Positions 30,501 to 37,737 of a stretch of 64,000 bases of DNA are shown piece after piece (within the stretch, counting starts at the first letter, position 1; each line of letters opens with the position of its first letter). The DNA is from Enterobacter quasihormaechei (lineage in GTDB: Bacteria; Pseudomonadota; Gammaproteobacteria; Enterobacterales; Enterobacteriaceae). Location of the stretch: assembly GCF_004331385.1 (NCBI RefSeq), contig NZ_SJON01000007.1:144960-208959 (forward strand), in the 5' to 3' direction. The position numbers and the translations under genes are program-made. Below the pieces are notes generated by a model. That model did no database searches. It was not told the DNA's origin and saw nothing but the letters and a program-made list of their open reading frames with translations.

Positions 30501-31551
30501 GCGCCCCGCGATGGATCAGTAAACGACGATAGTGGCGGGTCAGCGGATCCCATGAGCTCCAGACCACATCGTCCGCGCGCGCCGTGGCGCGACCGAGGCT
30601 AAACAGCTCCACGCCGGTCACCTTTAGGCGCACGCCGTTGTCAGTCAGGGTAAAGGGCGCGGTAACGTCACCGGCGAGGCGCGCGGCGAGGATGTCCGCC
30701 TGCGCCAGACAGGGGGCGACCAGGCCAAACGTCTGACCGTCAATTTCGCAGCACTCGCCAATGGCGTAGATATTCGCCACGGAGGTTTGCATCTGCTGAT
30801 CCACCACAATGCCGCGCACGCAGCGAATGCCACTGGCCCGCGCCAGCGCAACGTTGGGCTGCACGCCAGTCGCCAGTACCACGCGCGCGGCGTCGACGCG
30901 GCGTCCACTGAGCAGCGTCACGCTATTCGCGTTGATCGCCGCGATGCCGGAGGCGAGTTCACAGCGCACGCCCCGCTCCGCCAGCGCCTCTTCCAGCAGC
31001 ATGCTCGCCTGCTGGTCAAGCTGCTGCTCCATCAGCCACGGGCCGCGATGCACAAGCGTGACGTTGTCACCTGAAAGGGCCAGCGCGGCCGCCGCCTCCA
31101 CGCCGAGCACCCCGCCGCCCAACACGACTGCCGGTCCGGAGATGTTCTGAATGGCGCAGGTCTCTGCCAGGGTGCGAAAGGTAAACACGTGCGGCGCGTC
31201 GCCGCCGGGGATCGGCGGCACAACAGGTCTCGACCCGGTGGCAAACACCAGCGCATCCCAGCTCAGCGTGCGGGCGGTGGTACGCACTTCATGCGCGTTC
31301 AGGTCAACGCCGAGCGCCGTTTCTCCTCGCAGCACCGTCACGTCTCGTGCCGTATACCAGCCTTCATCGTGCAGACAGAGGTGCTCCGCCTGCTTTTCTC
31401 CGCCGAGAACCGGTGAGAGCTGGATGCGGTTATAGGCGTGCTGCGGCTCGTCACCGATTACCGTAATCGCAACGCGACCGGGAGCACGCTCGGTCAGCGA
31501 AGCAATCAGCCGGGTTGCCGCCATACCATTACCGATAATGACCAGTCGCAT
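27565..31551 (-). CDS. nasB: Fused NasC-NasB: nitrate reductase electron-transfer unit joined to assimilatory nitrite reductase
   Basis: One open frame of 1328 codons holding two proteins end to end. Residues 1-396 are an FAD/NAD(P)H oxidoreductase like NasC, with GNGMAATRL and VLGGGVLGVEAA nucleotide-binding motifs. From residue 397 (MTKPTLVVVGHG) a complete NirB-type nitrite reductase begins: a second FAD/NAD(P)H pair (VIGGGLLGLEAA), BFD-type [2Fe-2S] cysteines (CSCHNVSKGD, CGGC), the siroheme/[4Fe-4S] cysteines CVGSTWC and CTREC, and a C-terminal NirD-like Rieske fold lacking cluster ligands. It supplies NADH electrons for nitrite to ammonium. In Klebsiella nasC and nasB are described as separate genes. 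An ATG at 30363 with AGGA 9 bases before it could give NasB alone. Confidence 0.88.
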   Translation of the reverse strand: MRLVIIGNGMAATRLIASLTERAPGRVAITVIGDEPQHAYNRIQLSPVLGGEKQAEHLCLHDEGWYTARDVTVLRGETALGVDLNAHEVRTTARTLSWDALVFATGSRPVVPPIPGGDAPHVFTFRTLAETCAIQNISGPAVVLGGGVLGVEAAAALALSGDNVTLVHRGPWLMEQQLDQQASMLLEEALAERGVRCELASGIAAINANSVTLLSGRRVDAARVVLATGVQPNVALARASGIRCVRGIVVDQQMQTSVANIYAIGECCEIDGQTFGLVAPCLAQADILAARLAGDVTAPFTLTDNGVRLKVTGVELFSLGRATARADDVVWSSWDPLTRHYRRLLIHRGALAGVLLMGDCRSAATFTDLLATAAPAHADWLFDRFTTQPQVAGQNAMTKPTLVVVGHGMVGHQFLEDCVNRNLHQQYQIVVFGEERYAAYDRVHLSEYFGGRSADSLSLVEGDFFADNGIELRLSQQIVAVDREAHVVRTASGHETHWDKLVLATGSYPFVPPVPGNDLPGCFVYRTLDDLDNIAAHAAGSHRGVVIGGGLLGLEAANALKQLGLETHVVEFAPNLMAVQLDNDGAAMLRRKIEALGVGVHTSKATTEIASTPDGLVLRFADGEHLETDMVVFSAGIRPQDALARSSGLAVGERGGICIDDACRTSDPNVFAIGECALWEGKIFGLVAPGYQMARVAAAVLAGEEKRFTGADMSTKLKLLGVDVASFGDAHGRTPGALSYQWTHGPQQIYKKIVVSHDSKTLLGGVLVGDASEYATLVQMMLNGISLPKAPETLILPVSSGSAPKALGVAALPESAQICSCHNVSKGDICQAVSAGATDLGAIKQCTKAATGCGGCSALVKQVMEFQLAEQGVEVKKDICEHFPYSRQEIYHLVRVNHIRTFDQLISRYGQGHGCEICKPLVGSVLASCWNEYLLKPAHLPLQDTNDRYFANIQKDGTYSIVPRMPAGEVTADGLIAIGQIAKRYSLYSKITGGQRIDLFGATLEQLPEIWQALVEAGFETGHAYGKSLRTVKSCVGSTWCRYGVQDSTGLAVRLEHRYKGLRAPHKIKMAVSGCTRECAEAQSKDVGVIATDKGWNLYLCGNGGMKPRHADLFASDLDDETLIRTVDRFLMFYIRTADRLQRTSTWMDNLEGGLDYLREVILNDSLGIAHELEQEMARVVETYQCEWQTTLNNPDRLALFRTAVNHPVVEESKRWQEICGIDDIPEQAGIGAHLGRKPIALFRFGQTVYALDDREPGSRANVLSRGILGDAAGEPVVISPLYKQRIRLRDGCQVESGEPAVRAWPVKIENGKVWVGNEELVMRAEAS

Positions 31552-31563
31552 CGTGCCTCCTCG

Positions 31564-32352
31564 TTATGCCGCTTTCGGCTGTTTTTCGTAGAGGAAATGG
31601 AGAATTTGCTGACGCATGTGGTGATAGCGGCCGTCGTCCGCCAGCTGCACCCGGTTGCGCGGGCGCGGCAGATCGACGCGCAGGATCTCGCCCACGGTGG
31701 CCGCCGGGCCGTTGGTCATCATCAGCACCCGGTCAGAAAGCAGCACCGCCTCGTCCACGTCGTGGGTGATGAGCACAATGGTGGTGTTCAGCGCCTGCTG
31801 GATCTGCATTACTGAGTCCTGCAAATGGGCTCGCGTCAGGGCATCCAGCGCGCCAAACGGCTCATCCATCAGCAGCACTTTGGGTTTCATCGCCAGCGCC
31901 CGGGCAATCCCCACGCGCTGCTTCATGCCGCCGGAGATCTCCCCGGGGCGCTTATGCAGCGCGTGGCCCATCTGCACGCGGTCGAGGTTGTGCTCAATCC
32001 ACTCTTTGCGCTCGGCCTTGCTCATGGTGTGACGGAAGACCTGATCCACCGCCAGCGCCACGTTGTCGAAGCAGGTTAACCACGGCAGCAGCGAATGATT
32101 CTGGAACACCACCGCGCGCTCGGGCCCCGGCCCGGCGATTTCGCGGTTGTCGCAAATCAGTCCGCCTTCCGTAGGCAGCGCGATCCCGGCGATCAGGTTT
32201 AACAGCGTCGACTTGCCGCAGCCGGAGTGACCAATCAGACTGACGGTTTCGCCCTCGAGGATATCGAAAGAGACGTTTTGCAGCGCCAGAAACTCGCCGC
32301 TGGCAGTGGAAAAACGCTGGCTCACTGCCTGGACCTGAATTAACGGTTTCAT
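31564..32352 (-). CDS. nasD: NasD, nitrate ABC transporter ATPase
   Basis: ATP-binding subunit of the NasFED nitrate/nitrite importer. It has 262 residues. Walker A GHSGCGKST is near residue 42, the ABC signature SGGMKQRVGIARAL near 142, Walker B KVLLMDEPFGALD near 158, and the switch histidine in IVLITHDVDEA near 195. It belongs to the NrtCD/SsuB-like group. It sits 12 bases before nasB and 9 bases after nasE, in one transcription unit. Confidence 0.93.
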   Translation of the reverse strand: MKPLIQVQAVSQRFSTASGEFLALQNVSFDILEGETVSLIGHSGCGKSTLLNLIAGIALPTEGGLICDNREIAGPGPERAVVFQNHSLLPWLTCFDNVALAVDQVFRHTMSKAERKEWIEHNLDRVQMGHALHKRPGEISGGMKQRVGIARALAMKPKVLLMDEPFGALDALTRAHLQDSVMQIQQALNTTIVLITHDVDEAVLLSDRVLMMTNGPAATVGEILRVDLPRPRNRVQLADDGRYHHMRQQILHFLYEKQPKAA

Positions 32353-32361
32353 CTTTGCTCC

Positions 32362-33240
32362 TTATTTTTCCTGCCAGCTAAAGCGACGGGCGATCAGCAT
32401 CAGCCCTTGCTCCAGCAGCAACCCGACCACGCCAATGATGACGATGGCGATGAGAATGTTTTCAACGTTGAGGTTGTTCCACTCGTTCCAGATCCAGAAG
32501 CCAATGCCCAGGCCCCCGGTGAGCATCTCGGCGGCGACAATCACCAGCCAGGCAATGCCGATGGAGAGGCGTACCCCGGTCAGCACCGCAGGCAGCACGG
32601 CGGGAAAAAGAATGCGACGCATGATGGTCCACTCGGAGAGTTGCAGCACGCGGGCCACGTTCAGGTAGTCCTGCGGAATGCGGCGCACCCCTTCGGCGGT
32701 GTTTATGACCATTGGCCAGATGGAGCAGATAAAAATGGTCCAGCTCGATGCCGGCTCCGCCTTCTGGAACAACAGCAGGCCGATGGGCAGCCAGGCCAGT
32801 GGGCTGACCGGGCGCAGGAGCGCGATCAGCGGGTTAAACATGCGTGAGAAAAAGGTGAAGCGGCCAATCAAAAAGCCCAGCGGGATGCCCGCCAGCGCCG
32901 CCAGGCCAAAACCGATGGCGACGCGCTGCAACGACGCAAGCACGTTCCAGCCGATGCCCATATCGTTTGGCCCGTCGCGATAAAACGGATCGGCGAACAG
33001 GGTTATGGCCGAATCAAGCGTGCTGAGCGGCGTCGGAAAGCCTTTACTGCTCATCGCTGCCAGCTGCCAGAGCATCACCAGCAGCCCGAGACCGAGCAGC
33101 GCCGGGATGACGCGCTGTAAAAAATCGTTCATCCGGCGCGCAAAGGCGGGCGTGCGGCGGCGAACCTGTAACGGAGGCAGGACAATCACTTCCCCGCTCT
33201 CTGACGTCTCTTGTGGTTTCCTATTTTGCAGATGCGGCAT
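32362..33240 (-). CDS. nasE: NasE, nitrate ABC transporter permease
   Basis: Inner-membrane permease of the nitrate importer. It has 292 residues with about six membrane segments after a basic cytoplasmic N-terminus of about 45 residues. The EAA loop that docks on the ATPase is seen in QDYLNVARVLQLSEW (about residues 195-209). It resembles NrtB. Its start lies 2 bases after the nasF stop, so the two are translated closely together. Confidence 0.92.
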   Translation of the reverse strand: MPHLQNRKPQETSESGEVIVLPPLQVRRRTPAFARRMNDFLQRVIPALLGLGLLVMLWQLAAMSSKGFPTPLSTLDSAITLFADPFYRDGPNDMGIGWNVLASLQRVAIGFGLAALAGIPLGFLIGRFTFFSRMFNPLIALLRPVSPLAWLPIGLLLFQKAEPASSWTIFICSIWPMVINTAEGVRRIPQDYLNVARVLQLSEWTIMRRILFPAVLPAVLTGVRLSIGIAWLVIVAAEMLTGGLGIGFWIWNEWNNLNVENILIAIVIIGVVGLLLEQGLMLIARRFSWQEK

Positions 33241-33242
33241 AA

Positions 33243-34490
33243 TCAGGCCCCTTTACGGTGAATGGCGAAGCGGTTGGCGTATCCTTCCGGATCGGTGCCG
33301 TTCCAGACGGTGCCGTCCATCAGGGTGCTGCTGCGATACGGTGATGACGGTGTGGACATGCCGCCCACGGCGGTAGCGGCATCCTGCCAGACCGCGGTCT
33401 GGTTAATGCGCTGCGCGATGCCCGCGTAGTCCGGCGCGGCTTTGAGCAAGCCCCAGCGGCGGAACTGGGTTAAGAACCACATCCCGTCGGAGAGGTACGG
33501 GTAGCTCACGGCCCCCTCGTTGAAGAAGCGGATCGGGTGCGCATCCTGCCAGCGCTGGCCCAGGCCGTTGTCGTACTCGCCGAGCATGCGTCCGGTGAGG
33601 TACTGTTCCTTGCAGTTCAGCCAGGCGCGGCGAGAGAGGATTTGCGCGGTTTCACGTTTGTTTTCCGCCGACGCGTCGATCCACCGCGCGGCTTCCATTA
33701 CGGCGCTTACCAGCGCCCGCGCGGTGTGCGGATTTTTCGCCACCCAGTCGCGGCGGGTGCCGAGAATTTTTTCCGGGTGATCGGCCCAGATGGACTGCGA
33801 CGTGGCGGCGGTAAAGCCGATGCGGTCGTTAATCGCCCGCGCGTTCCACGGCTCGCCGACGCAAAACCCGACCATGTTGCCGATGCGCATGTTCATTACC
33901 ATCTGCGGTGGCGGCACCACCACGGTGCGGACGTCGTCAAAGGGATTGATGCCCGCGCTGGCCAGCCAGTAGTAGAGCCACATGGCGTGGGTCCCCGTCG
34001 GGAAGGTATGCGCGAAGGTGTAGGTTCCCGGCGCCTGCTGGCCGATCAGCTTTTTCAGCCCGTCGAGGTCACGAACGCCCTTCTCCGCCAGATCGCCTGA
34101 AAGCGTGATGGCCTGGCCGTTCTGGTTAAGGGTCATCAGGTTCGCCATCTGGTGTGGCTTGCCCGCGATCCCCAGCTCCAGCCCGTACAGCAGGCCGTAC
34201 AGAATGTGCGCGGCGTCCAGTTCGCCCGCCACCAGCTTGTCGCGCACCGCCGCCCAGCTCGCCTCTTTGGTCGGCACAATGGTAATGCCATGCTTTTTAT
34301 CGAACCCCTTCAGGGCCGCGATAACCACTGGCGCGCAGTCGGTCAGGGGAATAAACCCGATACGCACGGTATCCTGCTCTGGCTTATCTGACCCCGCCGC
34401 CCACGCGGCCTGCATGACACCCGGCAACAGCATCGCGCCACTCGCCAGTAGGCTGGCCTGCAATAACCGCCGTCTCGACAAATCCGCCAT
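33243..34490 (-). CDS. nasF: NasF, nitrate-binding protein (Tat-exported)
   Basis: Periplasmic nitrate/nitrite-binding protein of the NrtA type and first gene of the nas operon. It has 415 residues. The N-terminus is a Tat signal: twin arginines in SRRRLLQ (residues 5-11), hydrophobic ASLLASGAMLLPG, then an AWA cleavage site. Mature landmarks are RIGFIPLTDCAPVVIA and NMRIGNMVGFCVGEPW. Upstream ATGs to 34589 lie in the regulatory leader and are not used; AGGAG stands at 34497-34501 just before the ATG. Its expression is likely set by the leader described next. Confidence 0.94.
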   Translation of the reverse strand: MADLSRRRLLQASLLASGAMLLPGVMQAAWAAGSDKPEQDTVRIGFIPLTDCAPVVIAALKGFDKKHGITIVPTKEASWAAVRDKLVAGELDAAHILYGLLYGLELGIAGKPHQMANLMTLNQNGQAITLSGDLAEKGVRDLDGLKKLIGQQAPGTYTFAHTFPTGTHAMWLYYWLASAGINPFDDVRTVVVPPPQMVMNMRIGNMVGFCVGEPWNARAINDRIGFTAATSQSIWADHPEKILGTRRDWVAKNPHTARALVSAVMEAARWIDASAENKRETAQILSRRAWLNCKEQYLTGRMLGEYDNGLGQRWQDAHPIRFFNEGAVSYPYLSDGMWFLTQFRRWGLLKAAPDYAGIAQRINQTAVWQDAATAVGGMSTPSSPYRSSTLMDGTVWNGTDPEGYANRFAIHRKGA

Positions 34491-34510
34491 AATCGCTCCT
34501 GAAAAAAAGC

Positions 34511-34593
34511 AAAAAAAAAAGCGCCCGACGGTGCTGAAGCACCGCTGGACGCCTTTATCCCGAAGACGCATGCACCGCCGTTGGCGCATCGTC
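34511..34593 (-). promoter_or_regulatory. nasF leader: ANTAR-type hexaloop hairpin plus terminator
   Basis: On the minus strand two hairpins precede nasF. The first (34565-34593) pairs GACGATGCGCC with GGTGCATGCGTC around a six-base loop AACGGC, which has A at position 1 and G at position 4, the rule for RNA loops bound by ANTAR proteins. The second (34521-34553) pairs GGCGTCCAGCGGTGC with GCACCGTCGGGCGC and is followed by ten T (34511-34520), an intrinsic terminator. This is the arrangement by which NasR, bound to nitrate, blocks termination in Klebsiella. Confidence 0.88.
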
Positions 34594-34613
34594 AGAAATG
34601 GTTAATCTGTTAA

Positions 34614-34629
34614 TGCAAAGGTGATGCCA
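34614..34629 (-). promoter_or_regulatory. Sigma-54 promoter of the nas operon
   Basis: On the minus strand TGGCATCACCTTTGCA matches the -24/-12 consensus (GG, ten bases, GC). Transcription would start near 34603, giving a leader of about 110 bases, close to the Klebsiella nasF leader. It implies control by NtrC under nitrogen limitation; I did not locate NtrC sites with confidence. Confidence 0.85.
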
Positions 34630-34719
34630 GCTTTTAATCCCTTGTTTTTCAGGCTTTACTTCGCCTGAATGTGATTTGACGCACTCTAAACAGGCAGAAA
34701 ATGCCCACCGATCGTGCAA

Positions 34720-35901
34720 CTACTCCTTAGGGATGACTGGCCAGAGGTTCTTGACGGTGAGCAGCGCACGGGCGATATCCACCATGCGCTGGTTTTTATC
34801 CATCGCCATTTTTCGCAGAGCAGTCCACGCCTGCTCTTCGCTCATATTCTGGTGAGCAATCAGTACGCTTTTGGCTTTGTCGATGGTCTTCCGCTCTTCC
34901 AGCGTATCGCGCAGCGAGGCAAGCTGGCGGGACAACTGTTCTATCTCGCGCGCCTGCTGGCGCACCAGCGTAAGCAGAGGTTTATCCGGGTAAGGCGCGA
35001 GAGGTTCATCGGGATCGCTTAACCGGCCGCGGCCGTCCTCGCTGCGAAGACGTTCCTCCACCGTCAGCATCAGATCGGCGATCATCCCCTCCTCGAGCGT
35101 GCGCAGATGCTCAAGGCGGCTTGTCTGTAAGGTAAACCACGTCAGCGCGACGTTACCGCCGTTAGCACCGGGCTGGCGGGTACAGGCCACGCGTCTCAGC
35201 TGCTCGGTTTCCAGGCCCGGCAGGCAGTTCTGGGCAAACGCCTCCTGCACCCCGGCGCGGCTGTGAGAAAGAAAGATGTCGAAGCAGGCCTGCTGCCCGT
35301 CGATCCGGTCCACCAGCCTCTGGCGGGTTTCATCATCAAAAAACCCCAGGGTAAAACCAATTGCCCCCAGCGCGCGCTCCTGCCCCACCAGCTCTTTGCC
35401 CTGCATCAGGCTAAAAAGCGCGACGAAACGGCCCGCAATGTGCGGATCGTCAATGCTGTCATTGAGCTGCGGGACGATACTGAGCAGATGGCGAAGCATC
35501 CGGCTGTAGTGCTCCATCGCCTGAGGAGCGGTAATACTCTGCTGCGTCACGCCCTCGCGAAGGGCCGACAGCGTCTCCAGACATTGCAGCGCAACGGCGA
35601 TGCGTTCACAGACGGCACTTCCCGGCAGCGACGCCTGGCCATTCAGCAAGGTAAGCAATACCGCCAGGTTTTCATCCACCAGCCCCCGGCTGGCTTTGCA
35701 TTCCGGGGCATACAGTTTGCCCTGCGAGCAAAGCCAGACGTTTGACGCGCCGCGCTCACACTGTAGCATATGCACCAGCTGGCTAATGCTGTTCACCAGC
35801 TCTCCCAGCTGCGCAAGTCTGCTGAGCTGTTCCCTGCGCTGATATGTTGCGCGCTGGAACCATTCGGTTGCGCCGGGCAAACGGCCAGTGATTGTCGTCA
35901 T
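34720..35901 (-). CDS. nasR: NasR, nitrate-responsive transcription antiterminator
   Basis: Cytoplasmic RNA-binding regulator: an N-terminal helical NIT domain binds nitrate or nitrite, and the C-terminal ANTAR domain (about residues 325-385, ending AKSVLIAHQNMSEEQAWTALR) binds the hairpin in the nasF leader and prevents termination. It has 393 residues, the length known from Klebsiella. The open frame extends to 36186, over ychN on the other strand, but the family start MTTITGRLPG at 35901 excludes that. It lies 229 bases upstream of nasF on the same strand, as in Klebsiella, and is divergent from ychN. Confidence 0.93.
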   Translation of the reverse strand: MTTITGRLPGATEWFQRATYQRREQLSRLAQLGELVNSISQLVHMLQCERGASNVWLCSQGKLYAPECKASRGLVDENLAVLLTLLNGQASLPGSAVCERIAVALQCLETLSALREGVTQQSITAPQAMEHYSRMLRHLLSIVPQLNDSIDDPHIAGRFVALFSLMQGKELVGQERALGAIGFTLGFFDDETRQRLVDRIDGQQACFDIFLSHSRAGVQEAFAQNCLPGLETEQLRRVACTRQPGANGGNVALTWFTLQTSRLEHLRTLEEGMIADLMLTVEERLRSEDGRGRLSDPDEPLAPYPDKPLLTLVRQQAREIEQLSRQLASLRDTLEERKTIDKAKSVLIAHQNMSEEQAWTALRKMAMDKNQRMVDIARALLTVKNLWPVIPKE

Positions 35902-35973
35902 CTTCTCTCTCCCGGATCGGTCATCTCCGCTGAGATAAGCAATTTTCGTGCCTTTAAAAGAACAGGAGTCAAC

Positions 35974-36327
35974 ATGCAAAAAATCGTTATCGTCGCCAAC
36001 GGGGCGGCCTACGGCAGCGAATCCCTCTTCAACAGCTTGCGTCTGGCGATCGCCCTGCGCGAAAAAGAGAGCGAAACCGATTTGCGGCTGTTTTTGATGT
36101 CGGATGCGGTCACTGCGGGGCTGAAAGGACAGAAACCGGCTGAAGGCTACAACATTCAGCAGATGCTGGAGATCCTCACGGCGCAAGATGTGCCAGTCAA
36201 ACTGTGTAAAACCTGCACGGACGGGCGCGGCATTACCGGGCTACCGCTGATTGATGGGGTTCAGATCGGCACGCTGCCTGAGCTTGCCGAGTGGACGCTG
36301 GCTGCGGACAAGGTGTTAACTTTTTAA
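35974..36327 (+). CDS. ychN: YchN, DsrE-family protein
   Basis: Small cytoplasmic protein of 117 residues in the DsrE/DsrF-like family, known as a homohexamer in E. coli; its function is unclear, although related proteins move sulfur. The N-terminal beta strand KIVIVANGAAYGSES and the conserved cysteine pair KLCKTC at about residues 78-83 are visible. The ATG at 35974 has AGGAG 8 bases before it. It is convergent with chaC. Confidence 0.94.
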   Translation: MQKIVIVANGAAYGSESLFNSLRLAIALREKESETDLRLFLMSDAVTAGLKGQKPAEGYNIQQMLEILTAQDVPVKLCKTCTDGRGITGLPLIDGVQIGTLPELAEWTLAADKVLTF

Positions 36328-36338
36328 GGCGAGCAGTG

Positions 36339-36360
36339 GACGCCCGTTCAGCCGGGCGTC
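36339..36360. terminator. Hairpin between convergent ychN and chaC
   Basis: GACGCCCG-TTCA-GCCGGGCGTC stem-loop in the 37-base gap. There is no T run on either side, so any termination role is uncertain. Confidence 0.45.
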
Positions 36361-36364
36361 GTGT

Positions 36365-37060
36365 TCAGGCAAAACCGGGGCGCAGCGTGTTGCTGAGCGG
36401 GTTGCCCTCCAATAGCGTTTTCACCTTCACCACCAGCTCGCTCAGACAGTCGTCCTGCATACCGAGACGCTTTAGCTCCTGATCGAGCGAGAAAAGATAC
36501 TGGGCGTTCGTGCCCAGCGGTCCGCTGGCGGCGGCAATCAGCGGGGCAATCACCTGGGTTCGGGTGTCGGCTTCATAGAGTGGATGGCGCGGATCCATAA
36601 TAAACACCAGTGCGTTTACGGTACGGCCATCGTCCAGTTCCAGCCTGCACCAGCTGGGCATATAGCAGCCGGTAATCATCTCGCGCTTCCACAGCAGCGT
36701 CAGTTCGTCTTCCAGCGTGGCATCCGGCAGGCGGTATGCCACGCCCGTGGTGCGCCCGCCCTCTTTTAGTGCAAGCATGCGGCCAGGCTGACAGGCGCTG
36801 CCGCGTCCGGCCGTCAGGCGCAAACAGAACGCACGATGCCAGCCCGGCAGCGTGCCGGTTGCCGATTCGACATACTCCAGCGCCGGGTTCCACATCAGCG
36901 AACCGTAACCAAAAATCCAGACCGGGCCATCATCCGGGCGGCAGGCCAGCGTTGCCGCAAGCGACGCCGCACGTTGTTCTGCCGACCACAGAAGCGATTC
37001 CTCAATAGCACCAAATGCCGTTTTACAATCTGCCTTCATCAAGAAATCACGCGTTAACAC
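36365..37060 (-). CDS. chaC: ChaC, glutathione-specific gamma-glutamylcyclotransferase
   Basis: Breaks glutathione into 5-oxoproline and Cys-Gly in the cytoplasm. It has 231 residues, as in E. coli. The substrate-binding motif VWIFGYGSLMWNP lies near residue 47, with the conserved segments CLRLTAGRG and KREMITGCY. A GTG at 37060, preceded by a near-perfect GGAGGT, is chosen as the start (giving VLTRDFLMKADCK); the frame stays open to 37195 without family similarity. It is followed upstream by chaB and chaA in the cha cluster. Confidence 0.94.
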   Translation of the reverse strand: MLTRDFLMKADCKTAFGAIEESLLWSAEQRAASLAATLACRPDDGPVWIFGYGSLMWNPALEYVESATGTLPGWHRAFCLRLTAGRGSACQPGRMLALKEGGRTTGVAYRLPDATLEDELTLLWKREMITGCYMPSWCRLELDDGRTVNALVFIMDPRHPLYEADTRTQVIAPLIAAASGPLGTNAQYLFSLDQELKRLGMQDDCLSELVVKVKTLLEGNPLSNTLRPGFA

Positions 37061-37237
37061 ATTACACCTCCGCCACTGCATGCTTCCTTGCGACATCTGT
37101 AGTTCGCCTTCCCGGCATTCTGCGCTGTTCATTTTAACAGCAGCCGAGCAACGATAAGCAATTCGCGGGCCAGATGCAATACAACGGCAGGTCAACCGCC
37201 TGAAAAGTCAAAACGAAGGCAGCGTATTAGTCGGCAG

Positions 37238-37471
37238 CTATTTCTTTTTGTGCCACTTATCATCGTCTCCCTTTTCATAGTCATTTTTTACGGCGGCCCA
37301 GGCTACCTTATGCGCCGTCTCTTCACGGCTGGCATCATCCCGGCGGTCCTCTTTATCTTTGTACTGATCCCAGGCGCTGTTAAAGGCTTCTTTGTAGATA
37401 TCCTGCGCGTGGGCAGGCAATACGTGTTGCACGTTATCCGGTAATTCGCTTTTCGATTTGTATGGCATCAT
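37238..37471 (-). CDS. chaB: ChaB, cation transport regulator-like protein
   Basis: Small cytoplasmic protein of 77 residues (E. coli 76) in the ChaB family, with the conserved core LPAHAQDIYKEAFNSAWDQY and a charged C-terminus. It was proposed to affect ChaA, but its mechanism is not known. It is divergent from chaA and about 180 bases upstream of chaC on the same strand. Confidence 0.93.
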   Translation of the reverse strand: MMPYKSKSELPDNVQHVLPAHAQDIYKEAFNSAWDQYKDKEDRRDDASREETAHKVAWAAVKNDYEKGDDDKWHKKK

Positions 37472-37737
37472 TAACCTCTCTTTTTGGCTAAAAGATAAGT
37501 GTGGACGAGGATACGACAGGGTGCCAGCCGACAGGCAGAAATGAACGACTTAAAATCACAACGTGTTGTTATTAAATTATTATTTTATGAAGATGAGGTA
37601 TTATAACCCTCAAGCATAAAAAACATTACAAAGGGTAAAATTAAGTAAAAAACAAAGGGTATTTAACAGATTTCTGTTAGTTTAATGTCCTCAAAATCTA
37701 TCTATAATTACAAGCACCTGCATTGACGGAGAAGCAC

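Noticed and set aside
34491..34589. N-terminal extension of nasF
   Set aside because: It would translate through the terminator and its A/T runs; the Tat signal at 34490 is a complete start.
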